64,000 nucleotides of DNA from CAUZIZ01 sp965218775. GTDB taxonomy: Bacteria; Acidobacteriota; UBA6911; RPQK01; JAJDTT01. Position 1 is the stretch's first letter; each line of letters opens with the position of its first letter. The stretch covers positions 2,232,001 to 2,296,000 of the forward strand of contig CBDCLS010000006.1 in the NCBI GenBank assembly GCA_965218775.1, in the 5' to 3' direction. The translations under genes and the position numbers were made by a program. The notes under the pieces are model-generated. The model made no database searches and had not been told where the DNA came from. It saw only the letters and a list, made by a program, of their open reading frames with translations. This document shows, in pieces, positions 8,833-15,954 of the stretch.

Positions 8833-11190
8833 ATGAAACGCTTTTGGTCCGGACTCCCTGCAGTCCAAATTGTTCTCGTCACCTTCACCGTTTTCACTAT
8901 TTTTCTGCTCGTTGCTCCGGCCTTCGGAGCGAAGGGACCCAAAGACAAGCTCTCCCCCGGCCTGGCTAAAGTCTTGGAGATCCTGGAGGACAAGCGGGAT
9001 TACGCCTCCGAGCTTCCGCTGATCATCCAGGTCAATCCAGATTTCTTCAACCCCCGGGCAAATCCCCTGGGGCTGCAGAACGCCAAGGCCTTGCCTTTGA
9101 TCCACGGCTACGCCTCCCGGGTGCCGGTTCAGGCCGTCTATGGTCTGTTGAGATCACCCATTCTGGAGTACATCACCCTGGACATGCCGCTGGATGCCAG
9201 CAGCCAGGTCCAGACGGTGGCCGACGACTTCGACTCGGGGACCGACTATACGGGCAACGACGGCAGCGTCGACTGGAGCACGAACTGGCAAGAAGCCGGG
9301 GAGTCGAACGGACCGGGCAACGGTCTGGTGCAAGTCCTCAGCGATTCCTACTGCGCCTCCGGCAGCTGTCTGTATCTGGGGGACTACAACGAAGAGGATG
9401 ATGGACCCTGGACGGCGACGCGAGGAGCGGACCTCTTGGGTTCGACTTCCGCCACGCTGAGTTATGACTACGGCTACGAGGCCCGTTCCAATGAGGGGTT
9501 TCTCAAGGTCCAGGTCCGCAGTGGTGGGGGAAGCTGGACGACTCTGACCACCTACGTGATCGAAGACGACGTGGATGTCAGTGGAGCCAGCGCTAGTTAC
9601 GACATCTCCTCTCACATCGCGGCGGACACCGAAGTGCGGTTTCTGCTCACGCGTGAGGATCCTCTGAACTCATCGAGTGATGAGGTGGAGGGCTATTTCT
9701 ACATCGACAATGTCCAGATCGAGTTTGAGGTGGCTGGCAGCAGCTCTGTCGCTGCCGGATCGAACGCGCTGTTGGCCACGATCGGCCTGGAGCAGTCCTA
9801 CTCCGGCTCCAGCGCCCAGAATCAGATTGGCTACCAGGGCAGTGGCGTCACGATGGCCGTCTTCGATTCAGGCCTCTCCGAGCACCTTGATCTCCTGGGC
9901 CGGGTGGTGGGACGCATCGATTTCACCGGTACTTCTCTTACGTCTCTAAAGATCCAGTCAGCTCAAGACAAGGATCCGTACGGTCACGGAACTCACGTCG
10001 CGGGCATCGCAGGTGGGAACGGAGCCACTGGCAATCAGTACACTGGCGTTGCACCCGGTGTCGACCTGGTGGACGTCCGGGTGATCGATGGAAATGGTAG
10101 TGGTCTGACGAGTAATCTCATTCAGGCCATCGAGTGGGTAATCACGTACCGAGAAAAACTCAACATCCGTGTAGCCAACCTTTCCCTGGGCCATCCGCCA
10201 ATCGAGTCCTATACAACCGATCCCTTGTGTCAAGCCGTGCGTGCCATGGTGGAGGCGGGAATCGTGACCGTAGTTTCGGCGGGCAACCTGGGAAGAACCA
10301 GCGAATATCCGGAGATCTGGGGTGGCATCACCAGCCCTGGTACGGAGCCTTCGGTCATCACCGTGGGAGCTGTCAACACCCAGGGGACTGCTACCCACTA
10401 CGATGATGTGGCTACCACCTACAGCTCCCGGGGGTACACCATGCCGGACGGACTATTCAAGCCCGATCTAGTAGCTCCCGGCAATGCCATCCCTTCGCTG
10501 AAGGCAGCCAATTGCAAGATTGCCAATGACTATCCGGAACTCGTGGTCGACGAATACCACATGTCCTTGAGCGGTACCAGCATGTCGACACCCTTCGTGA
10601 GCGGCGTGGCGGCGCTGATGCTGGAGGCCAATCCCGACCTGCATCCCAATCTCGTCAAGGCGATTCTGCTGCTGACCGCCAGCAAGATGGACAACGTCCA
10701 TCCTCTGGAGCAGGGCAACGGATTTTTGAACGCCTATACGGCGGTCAAGCTGGCCGAGGTAGTCGATGTGGCAAGCCAGACGATACTAGCCAACGTCGAT
10801 CCTCACTGGGTCCTCGAAGGCGAGAATGGACCCGAAGAGGTCTTCTCGGGAGGCGCCTTCGTCTTCGGCGATCGGGTCTTCTACAGCGATCTGGTTTCGC
10901 CCGGAGCGGACCTCTGGGGCAACAGCATTCTGTGGAGTGATTCCATCTTCTGGAGCGATTCCATTCTCTGGTCGGACTCCATCTTCTGGAGCGACTCGAT
11001 TCTGTGGTCAGACTCCATCTTGTGGAGTGATTCCATCCTCTGGAGCGATTCCATTCTCTGGAGTGATTCTATCCTGTGGTCGGACTCGATCCTGTGGAGC
11101 GATTCGATTCTCTGGTCGGACTCCATCTTCTGGAGTGATTCCATTCTCTGGAGCGACTCCATCCTCTGGAGCGACTTCGAAGGAGACTGA
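8833..11190 (+). CDS. Secreted S8 subtilase with WSD hexapeptide tail (paralogue 1)
   Basis: The start is ATG 8833 (MKRFWSGL), preceded by GGGAGG; an upstream in-frame ATG at 8806 lacks this. The order in 785 residues is: signal peptide (1-35), I9-like propeptide (~40-120), an inserted beta-sandwich/jelly-roll-like domain (~130-300, rich in DYG and DDV motifs), then the subtilisin domain with Asp345 (FDSG), His385 (GHGTHVAG), the oxyanion region SAGNLG and Ser583 (GTSMSTPF). The last ~85 residues are 14 copies of S-I-[LF]-W-S-D. The family cleaves peptide bonds outside the cell. The tail is too short-period for a known globular fold and may form a stacked Trp surface. The gene is followed 5 bp later by a paralogue lacking the inserted domain, and the two probably share a transcript. 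Confidence 0.92.
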   Translation: MKRFWSGLPAVQIVLVTFTVFTIFLLVAPAFGAKGPKDKLSPGLAKVLEILEDKRDYASELPLIIQVNPDFFNPRANPLGLQNAKALPLIHGYASRVPVQAVYGLLRSPILEYITLDMPLDASSQVQTVADDFDSGTDYTGNDGSVDWSTNWQEAGESNGPGNGLVQVLSDSYCASGSCLYLGDYNEEDDGPWTATRGADLLGSTSATLSYDYGYEARSNEGFLKVQVRSGGGSWTTLTTYVIEDDVDVSGASASYDISSHIAADTEVRFLLTREDPLNSSSDEVEGYFYIDNVQIEFEVAGSSSVAAGSNALLATIGLEQSYSGSSAQNQIGYQGSGVTMAVFDSGLSEHLDLLGRVVGRIDFTGTSLTSLKIQSAQDKDPYGHGTHVAGIAGGNGATGNQYTGVAPGVDLVDVRVIDGNGSGLTSNLIQAIEWVITYREKLNIRVANLSLGHPPIESYTTDPLCQAVRAMVEAGIVTVVSAGNLGRTSEYPEIWGGITSPGTEPSVITVGAVNTQGTATHYDDVATTYSSRGYTMPDGLFKPDLVAPGNAIPSLKAANCKIANDYPELVVDEYHMSLSGTSMSTPFVSGVAALMLEANPDLHPNLVKAILLLTASKMDNVHPLEQGNGFLNAYTAVKLAEVVDVASQTILANVDPHWVLEGENGPEEVFSGGAFVFGDRVFYSDLVSPGADLWGNSILWSDSIFWSDSILWSDSIFWSDSILWSDSILWSDSILWSDSILWSDSILWSDSILWSDSILWSDSIFWSDSILWSDSILWSDFEGD
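10921..11178 (+). repeat. 14-unit 18-bp coding repeat (SI[L/F]WSD)
   Basis: Tandem 18-bp units encoding S-I-L/F-W-S-D at the protease C-terminus. Synonymous codons differ between units (TCG, AGC and AGT for Ser; GAT and GAC for Asp; ATT and ATC for Ile), while Trp and the amino-acid pattern stay fixed. This looks like old repeats held by protein-level selection rather than fresh DNA slippage. Confidence 0.85.
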
Positions 11191-11195
11191 TCGCC

Positions 11196-13073
11196 ATGTG
11201 GAAAAAAGGAACCTCATTTGTTCACCAGATAAGAAATCAGAGAGTTAACGCCATGAAGGCAATATTGAAATCCAATTTAACAGAGAAGAGGAACTGGCGA
11301 ATCGCACTGGGAATCCTGGGCGGACTGTTCCTGACGGTAAACCTGCACGCCCAACTTCCCCCCGGGATCGCCAAGAAACTGTCCCCGGTTTTGAAGGAAG
11401 AGGTCGAGTTCCTCTCGTACCATCCCCACTACGACTACCCCATGCGGGTGATTGTTCAGGTGCAGCCGGACTTTTTTACACGAACTCGACGAGAGTCGAG
11501 CCGAGCGGGACGACCGCTCGAGAACACCTTGTCGCTGGTGCGGGGGTTCACGGCCCAGCTCACCAGTTCCCAGATCCGTTTGTTGCTCCGTTCTCAACTG
11601 GTGCAATACGTGACAATTGACGCCGCGATTCGTGCTGCTCACCAGCCGGGCGATGCGGAAAGGGGGACTCCATTCGATTTCCTGGCCCCCATCGGTGCCG
11701 ATCAGGCACATGAAATGGGCTATGACGGCGGCAGCGGTCTCGGGATAGCAGTTTTTGACTCCGGGATTACCCACCATCGGGACCTGGACGGTCGCGTCGA
11801 AGCGGTAGTGGATTTTACGGGGGGCAGCGCCGCGGAATTCGAAAAGGACGAGGGGAGCGATCCTTACGGACACGGCACCGCCGTCGCCGGTGTCATCGGT
11901 GCCCTGGGTCGCGAGGATAAGATCTGGGATGGCGTAGCACCCGGCGTGAAGTTTATCGACGTTCGGGTGATCAACCAGGGAGGTTGGGGGCTCACGAGCC
12001 ATTTGATTCAGGCGATCGACTGGGTCATTGCCAATCGGGAGCAATACGACATCCGGGTAGCGAATATGTCCCTCGGCCATCCTACCCTGGAGTCCTATCA
12101 GAACGATCCCCTGTGTCAGGCCGTCGAACGAATGGTAGATGCTGGCATCGTCACCGTGGTTTCGGCGGGGAACCTAGGCAGGACCGACCAACATTCCAAG
12201 ATCTGGGGAGGGATCACCAGCCCAGGAACCGATCCCGCGGTCATCACGGTCTCGGCCATCAACACCCGGGGGACCCCCACGCATTCTGACGATATCGCCA
12301 CCAGCTATGGCTCCCGAGGCCCAGCGTACAGCAGTGGCCTGTTCAAGCCGGATCTGTCTGCTCCCGGCAACCGGATTCCTTCGCTCCGGGCTGAAGGCGG
12401 CTCGATCGCTATCAATCACCCCGATCTGGTGTTGGATGAGAACTACATGCTTCTAAGTGGATCTAGCATGGCCACCGCGGTTGTCAGCGGAACCGTGGCC
12501 CTTATGCTCAATAAGAACCAAGACCTGAACCCAAACTTGGTAAAGACGCTCCTGATGTTGACGGCGACTAAGCTCAAAGAGCCGCACATGCTGGAACAGG
12601 GCAACGGCATGGTCAACGCGTTGACCGCCGTACGCTTAGCCGAGGTACTCGATATTCCGGCTAAGAAAGTCAAAGAGCCAGTAGCACCCTTCTGGAACCT
12701 CAATGGAGAAGAGGTCTGGGCCGGTGGAGCCTTTGCCTATGCCGATCAGATCGTCTACTCCGGCCTGGTGGCTGATCCTTCTTTGAATTCGTTCTGGGGC
12801 GACGGCGTGTTCTGGTCCGATGGAGTGTTCTGGAGCGATGGAGTGTTCTGGAGCGATGGCGTCTTTTGGTCCGACGGCGTTTTCTGGTCCGATGGTGTCT
12901 TCTGGAGTGACGGCACTCTGGCCTGGAGCAACGGTGTTTTTTGGTCCGACGGCGTCTTCTGGAGTGATGGGGTCTTCTGGTCCGATGGTGTCTTCTGGTC
13001 CGATGGTGTTTTCTGGTCGGACGGCACCGAGGTGCACCTTCATTCGGACACCCTGGCGGGTGATCCCAACTGA
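11196..13073 (+). CDS. Secreted S8 subtilase with WSDG hexapeptide tail (paralogue 2)
   Basis: A 625-residue paralogue of the preceding gene. It starts 5 bp after that stop, with AAGGAG about 12 bp upstream; the later ATG at 11253 is an alternative start. A signal segment (ALGILGGLFLTVNLHAQ) leads into a propeptide similar to paralogue 1, then directly into the catalytic domain without the jelly-roll insert. Triad: Asp188 (FDSGITHH), His226 (GHGTAVAG) and Ser424 (GSSMATAV); the oxyanion Asn lies in SAGNLGR. The tail (about residues 533-610) has a dozen G-V-F-W-S-D units with one imperfect unit (GTLAWSN), then a short acidic/His end. The sequence divergence (SI versus GV repeats) shows the duplication is not recent. 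Confidence 0.92.
   Translation: MWKKGTSFVHQIRNQRVNAMKAILKSNLTEKRNWRIALGILGGLFLTVNLHAQLPPGIAKKLSPVLKEEVEFLSYHPHYDYPMRVIVQVQPDFFTRTRRESSRAGRPLENTLSLVRGFTAQLTSSQIRLLLRSQLVQYVTIDAAIRAAHQPGDAERGTPFDFLAPIGADQAHEMGYDGGSGLGIAVFDSGITHHRDLDGRVEAVVDFTGGSAAEFEKDEGSDPYGHGTAVAGVIGALGREDKIWDGVAPGVKFIDVRVINQGGWGLTSHLIQAIDWVIANREQYDIRVANMSLGHPTLESYQNDPLCQAVERMVDAGIVTVVSAGNLGRTDQHSKIWGGITSPGTDPAVITVSAINTRGTPTHSDDIATSYGSRGPAYSSGLFKPDLSAPGNRIPSLRAEGGSIAINHPDLVLDENYMLLSGSSMATAVVSGTVALMLNKNQDLNPNLVKTLLMLTATKLKEPHMLEQGNGMVNALTAVRLAEVLDIPAKKVKEPVAPFWNLNGEEVWAGGAFAYADQIVYSGLVADPSLNSFWGDGVFWSDGVFWSDGVFWSDGVFWSDGVFWSDGVFWSDGTLAWSNGVFWSDGVFWSDGVFWSDGVFWSDGVFWSDGTEVHLHSDTLAGDPN
12798..13025 (+). repeat. 12-unit coding repeat (GVFWSD)
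   Basis: Tandem 18-bp units encoding G-V-F-W-S-D, interrupted once by GTLAWSN around 12911-12930. The DNA is again varied at synonymous sites. The period (six residues) and W-S-D core are shared with the neighbouring protease, whereas the other three positions differ consistently (SI[L/F] versus GVF). Confidence 0.85.
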
Positions 13074-13143
13074 GTGAGTCGAGTTGATAGGCAAAGGATC
13101 CTGAGACTTCGGGTTCGCCCTGCTCACACGGGAGCAAAACGAA

Positions 13144-14280
13144 ATGACACTCTTTAGGGAGGGGATGCCAACCAAGGCGAAGCTGTACGTCCTGGCGATC
13201 ACGCTTCTGGGGTGTTCACTGGTTCCCTACTGTCTCTATGCGGTGCTGAACTCCCCGAATGGGAACTGGCTCTACCTGGCGGCCTTGACCGCCGTGACGA
13301 GCTGTTTTGCGGTCAAGGTGCAATTGGCGACCGGGAAGAAGGGATCTGTTACGATCAGCGTCAGTGATTTCTTCATCTTCGCTTCGATCTTACTCTTCGG
13401 TCCCGCAGTAGCGGTGGTCATCGCGGCCATCGAAGGACTGATTGCTAGCCTGAAAGTCCGAATCAAGCAAACCTACAAGTACCTGTTTAATGTGGCTCAG
13501 GTCGCACTGGGGGCCTTCCTGGTCGCTCAGGTTTTCGATCGACTGGGAGGCGGGACAGTCAGTCTGGATTCCACGCGCCTGGCAGATGTCCCCGGCCTCC
13601 TGATCGCTGCTCTTGTTTGTGGCCTTCTTTACTTCCTGATCAATTCAACCTTGGTTGCCGGGGCCGTGGCTTTGGTCACCTCCCAACCACTGGCGAAGTT
13701 ATGGAAAGAGCATTTCCTGTGGCTCTCACCCACGACCTTCATCAATGCCTCGACCGCAGTCCTGCTTTTTCTCTCCAGTAGACCCATCGATCTGTTCGCG
13801 GCCCTGGCTGGGGTTCCACTGATCCTGGGCACCTACTACGCCCACCGAGTCAAGATTTACCGTAAGGAGGCGAGTGAGAAAGCTGACTACACGGGGAGCC
13901 GCCTGTTGGGCCTGAGCCAGCTTCGGTTCTTCAAGGACTCGCTTCCGAGGCAGGCCAAAGCCTATATCCTGGCCGTCATTGTGGCCGCCGTGCCGGTTTT
14001 CCTCTACTGCGCCTACCACGCTCTGAGACGACCGGATATGAACTGGCTCTATTACAGACGCTGCCAGCGTGGGGGCTCGCCCGACCCATACTGGCAAACG
14101 CTACCCCATGCACTCGCCGTTACCCCATGCCCTCAGGAATCGGGCAGTAGCTTACCAACCTCCTCGCCTATAGCATTTCGGATTGCTTGGTCCTTCACAT
14201 GTTTTCGAATGATATGCACCAGACTTGCCGTAAGAACACTGACCTCCTCCGCCGAGATCATCTGCCCAGACAGCACTTGA
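13144..14280 (+). pseudogene. MASE-like duplicated membrane sensor, truncated
   Basis: The frame starts at ATG 13144 (GGAG upstream) or at ATG 13165 behind GGGAGGGG. About 300 residues show a multi-helix membrane domain of the type placed before HD-GYP, GGDEF or PAS outputs in Acidobacteria: AKLYVLAITLLGC, GNWLYLAALTAVTSCFAV, SVTISVSDFFIFASILLFGP and LINSTLVAGAVAL. At about residue 270 a second copy begins (QAKAYILAVIVAAVPVF), then breaks off at MNWLY (about 14052). The rest (YRRCQRGG...) overlaps the opposite-strand phage-like gene and is not homologous. The output domain is therefore lost. It follows the two proteases closely (70 bp) and may once have been their sensor partner (inference). 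Confidence 0.65.
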
Positions 14281-14669
14281 TGCCTAACCACTACGCCTAC
14301 AAGTCGGGCCCGACGGTCCATCCAATGGCCTATTTCTGTCCAGACACTACTAGCCCGATCCGGTCCTTGCTCTTCTCCGAGTCGCTCGAGCAGATCAATC
14401 ACTCGAGCATCGCCCAGGGCAATCTCTGATCGAAGGTCAAGTAAATTGGCATCTGAACAGGCTTCCTCGTAGATTCGCAGCAGATGTCGCGGCAGTGCCT
14501 TCGAGCGTCGACCATGTTTGAAGTTGGGATGGTTTGAACCTCGCAAGGAAGCCCCACCGTGCATGCGGCAACGGTTTCTTCCCAGCACTGGAGAATTCTG
14601 ACATGAAAGGCCCTTACGCGTTTTCGCGCCGCACGCCCGATTGTCGCTCTTTTTTCCGTCTTGAGACAT
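14133..14669 (-). CDS. Phage-type HGG-motif protein
   Basis: I start at ATG 14669 (MSQDGKKSDNRACG) because AAGGAGAG lies about 6 bp upstream; the frame extends 18 codons further without support. The 178-residue product opens with CGAKTRKGLSCQNSPVLGRNRCRMHGGAS, a Cys/His cluster followed by RGSNHPNFKHGRRSK, a pattern common in small prophage and integrative-element proteins of unknown role, sometimes near terminase genes. The C-terminal half is helical (LLERLGEEQ, DRRARLVGVVVRHQVL). It is convergent with, and replaces the end of, the truncated membrane-sensor gene, so it probably arrived with a mobile element. Function unknown. Confidence 0.62.
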   Translation of the reverse strand: MSQDGKKSDNRACGAKTRKGLSCQNSPVLGRNRCRMHGGASLRGSNHPNFKHGRRSKALPRHLLRIYEEACSDANLLDLRSEIALGDARVIDLLERLGEEQGPDRASSVWTEIGHWMDRRARLVGVVVRHQVLSGQMISAEEVSVLTASLVHIIRKHVKDQAIRNAIGEEVGKLLPDS

Positions 14670-15484
14670 TCGTCTCTCCTTTGGCTCTCGCCCGGAGCAA
14701 GCAGGCCTCCCGGGCTCGTACAACTTGGGTACGCCTGTTTCTCATGGCGGAGATAGCCTTTTCTTACTTTGAGGGCAACTAGGCGGGAACCTAGTGAGCT
14801 TCAAATCAGGTTTAGTATTCTTCGCCCGCTCAGTGGAACCCTCCACAAGGAAGAGTGTTCGGAGTAAGCGTGGCAACATGCTGGCGCAGGAAGACCTCGA
14901 CGACGTCCGCCTCTTGGCCATCATCATCTGCGCGGCAGATAGGTTTTCGAATTCTGTGCGACGACTCTTTCGTGGATCGGAATTGCCGGCAGACGTAAGC
15001 GCATCCTGGTCTCGATCAGGGCGACGAGTCCTCGCTCTCCGGCCCGGGCGACTTGGTCAAGTCCAAGATCGCTGACCCGTCGAGAGCCCTGGAAGCCGTT
15101 GCCTGTTTGTCGCCTGCTCAGAATATCAGCCAATGTGAGTCGATCGATCATCTTCTGGGTGAAAAATCCGGGAATTGCGTGTGTTTGTGAGCCATTGTCA
15201 GCCAAGTGACAAGGCGCTCTTCAGATTTAGGATCTGGTGGATGAGAGCCCGTGGGCGAGCGGGAGAATATCATCCCCGCTCAGTGGTACATGTACCACTG
15301 AGGTAGTCGGTTGTTCAGGTGTTCTTCTTCATCGCAAGCCTCGTAAGGATCGCGGGACTGTTTTCTACTCCATTTCTACTCCATTAAGAAATGTCTATTG
15401 CCAGATCCAGCAAACTCAGAGTGTTTCTATCGCCAGAAATCGACTCCGTAGACGCTAAATTCTTTATTTACAATCTAATGACAA
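14670..15484. other. Putative right-end DNA of a decayed integrative element
   Basis: Over 800 bp without a convincing gene. It holds a perfect 24-bp palindrome (15279-15302) and a tandem 11-bp repeat TTTCTACTCCA (15362-15383). Both lie close to the tRNA-Gly fragment that follows. Short frames on both strands have no recognisable motifs. Confidence 0.4.
15279..15302. repeat. Perfect 24-bp palindrome
   Basis: Two 12-bp arms, CTCAGTGGTACA and TGTACCACTGAG, with no spacer. It is too perfect to be an ordinary terminator and lacks a T-run. It lies about 180 bp from the tRNA-Gly fragment, so an operator or a recombinase/excisionase site of the lost element is possible. Confidence 0.6.
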
Positions 15485-15529
15485 TTCCCAAGCTGGACGT
15501 CGCGGATTCGATTCCCGTCTCCCGCTCCA
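15485..15529 (+). other. 3' half of tRNA-Gly(CCC): probable att scar
   Basis: The sequence TTCCCAAGCTGG...GATTCGATTCCCG and then TCTCCCGCTCCA matches a tRNA-Gly from its anticodon loop (CCC) through T-arm, acceptor 3' strand, discriminator T and CCA. The 5' half (acceptor GCGGGAG, D-arm and 5' anticodon stem) is absent; the preceding bases do not pair. A break inside the anticodon loop followed by a complete 3' half is the classic footprint of tyrosine-recombinase integration. One T-stem pair is mismatched (A where G is expected), consistent with loss of function. Confidence 0.72.
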
Positions 15530-15557
15530 ATCTTTTCAACAACTTACGGGCGATTGA

Positions 15558-15689
15558 GCGGGGTCCTTGGTACCGTCCAAGGCTCAGTGCTTCCGCATTG
15601 GTAACATCGGTGAAGTCGTTCCAGAGGACATGAAGAATCTCTGTGCTCACATCGGTCAAGTCCTGCGCGAGATGAACGTGCGCGTGTGA
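15558..15689 (+). pseudogene. C-terminal fragment of a PhnW-like transaminase
   Basis: The frame ending TGA 15687-15689 reads QCFRIGNIGEVVPEDMKNLC, then HIGQVLREMNV. This resembles the C-terminal strand-helix of class V aminotransferases of the 2-aminoethylphosphonate-pyruvate transaminase type (CFRIGnIGev.peDm..L...i). Only about 43 codons are open, with an in-frame TGA just before them and no start. It lies 28 bp beyond the tRNA-Gly fragment, so it may be the chromosomal gene cut when an element inserted, or passenger debris. Confidence 0.55.
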
Positions 15690-15801
15690 CAATCAAGGGG
15701 TGGCAATTCCGAGTCAATAAGAAACCGCTTTTCGGGCCGGTGTGGTTTGGCTACGACGAGGTGGCAGAAGGGGAAGAAAGGGTAGCAAACTCGGTGCGTT
15801 T

Positions 15802-15889
15802 GTAGCGGCCTTTCTCAGAAAGGCCGGCGGTGAAACCGTCGCCGGGCCTCGGCGGTTCAATCGCCGGCCGGTCATGGACCGGCCGCTAC
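15802..15889. repeat. Cloverleaf-like intergenic palindromic repeat
   Basis: GTAGCGGCC (15802-15810) pairs with GGCCGCTAC (15881-15889). Between them lie several smaller hairpins: GGCCTTTCTCAGAAAGGCC, GGCGGTGAAACCGTCGCC, CGGCGGTTCAATCGCCG and CCGGTCATGGACCGG. The result is a multi-branched structure of 88 nt. A half-unit (GTAGTGGCCGTTCTCAGAACGGCCGCAC) follows at 15916-15943, just past the 3' end of the PHP-hydrolase gene. It could act as a bidirectional transcription end or be a dispersed REP-like element. Confidence 0.65.
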
Positions 15890-15954
15890 AGAAGACACGG
15901 TTTCCTGGATTGGCTGTAGTGGCCGTTCTCAGAACGGCCGCACCCATGCGACGG

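Noticed and set aside
10881..11217. Minus-strand repeat proteins (MESLQRMESLHK...) opposite the WSD tail.
   Set aside because: Mirror image of the tandem coding repeat; no signals for expression.
12636..13202. Minus-strand frame of repeated TIGPED/ITPED units.
   Set aside because: Mirror image of the GVFWSD array of the second protease.
14924..15205. Minus-strand 93-residue frame (MADNGSQTHAIPGF...).
   Set aside because: No ribosome binding site, no recognisable motif, and it lies in element debris.
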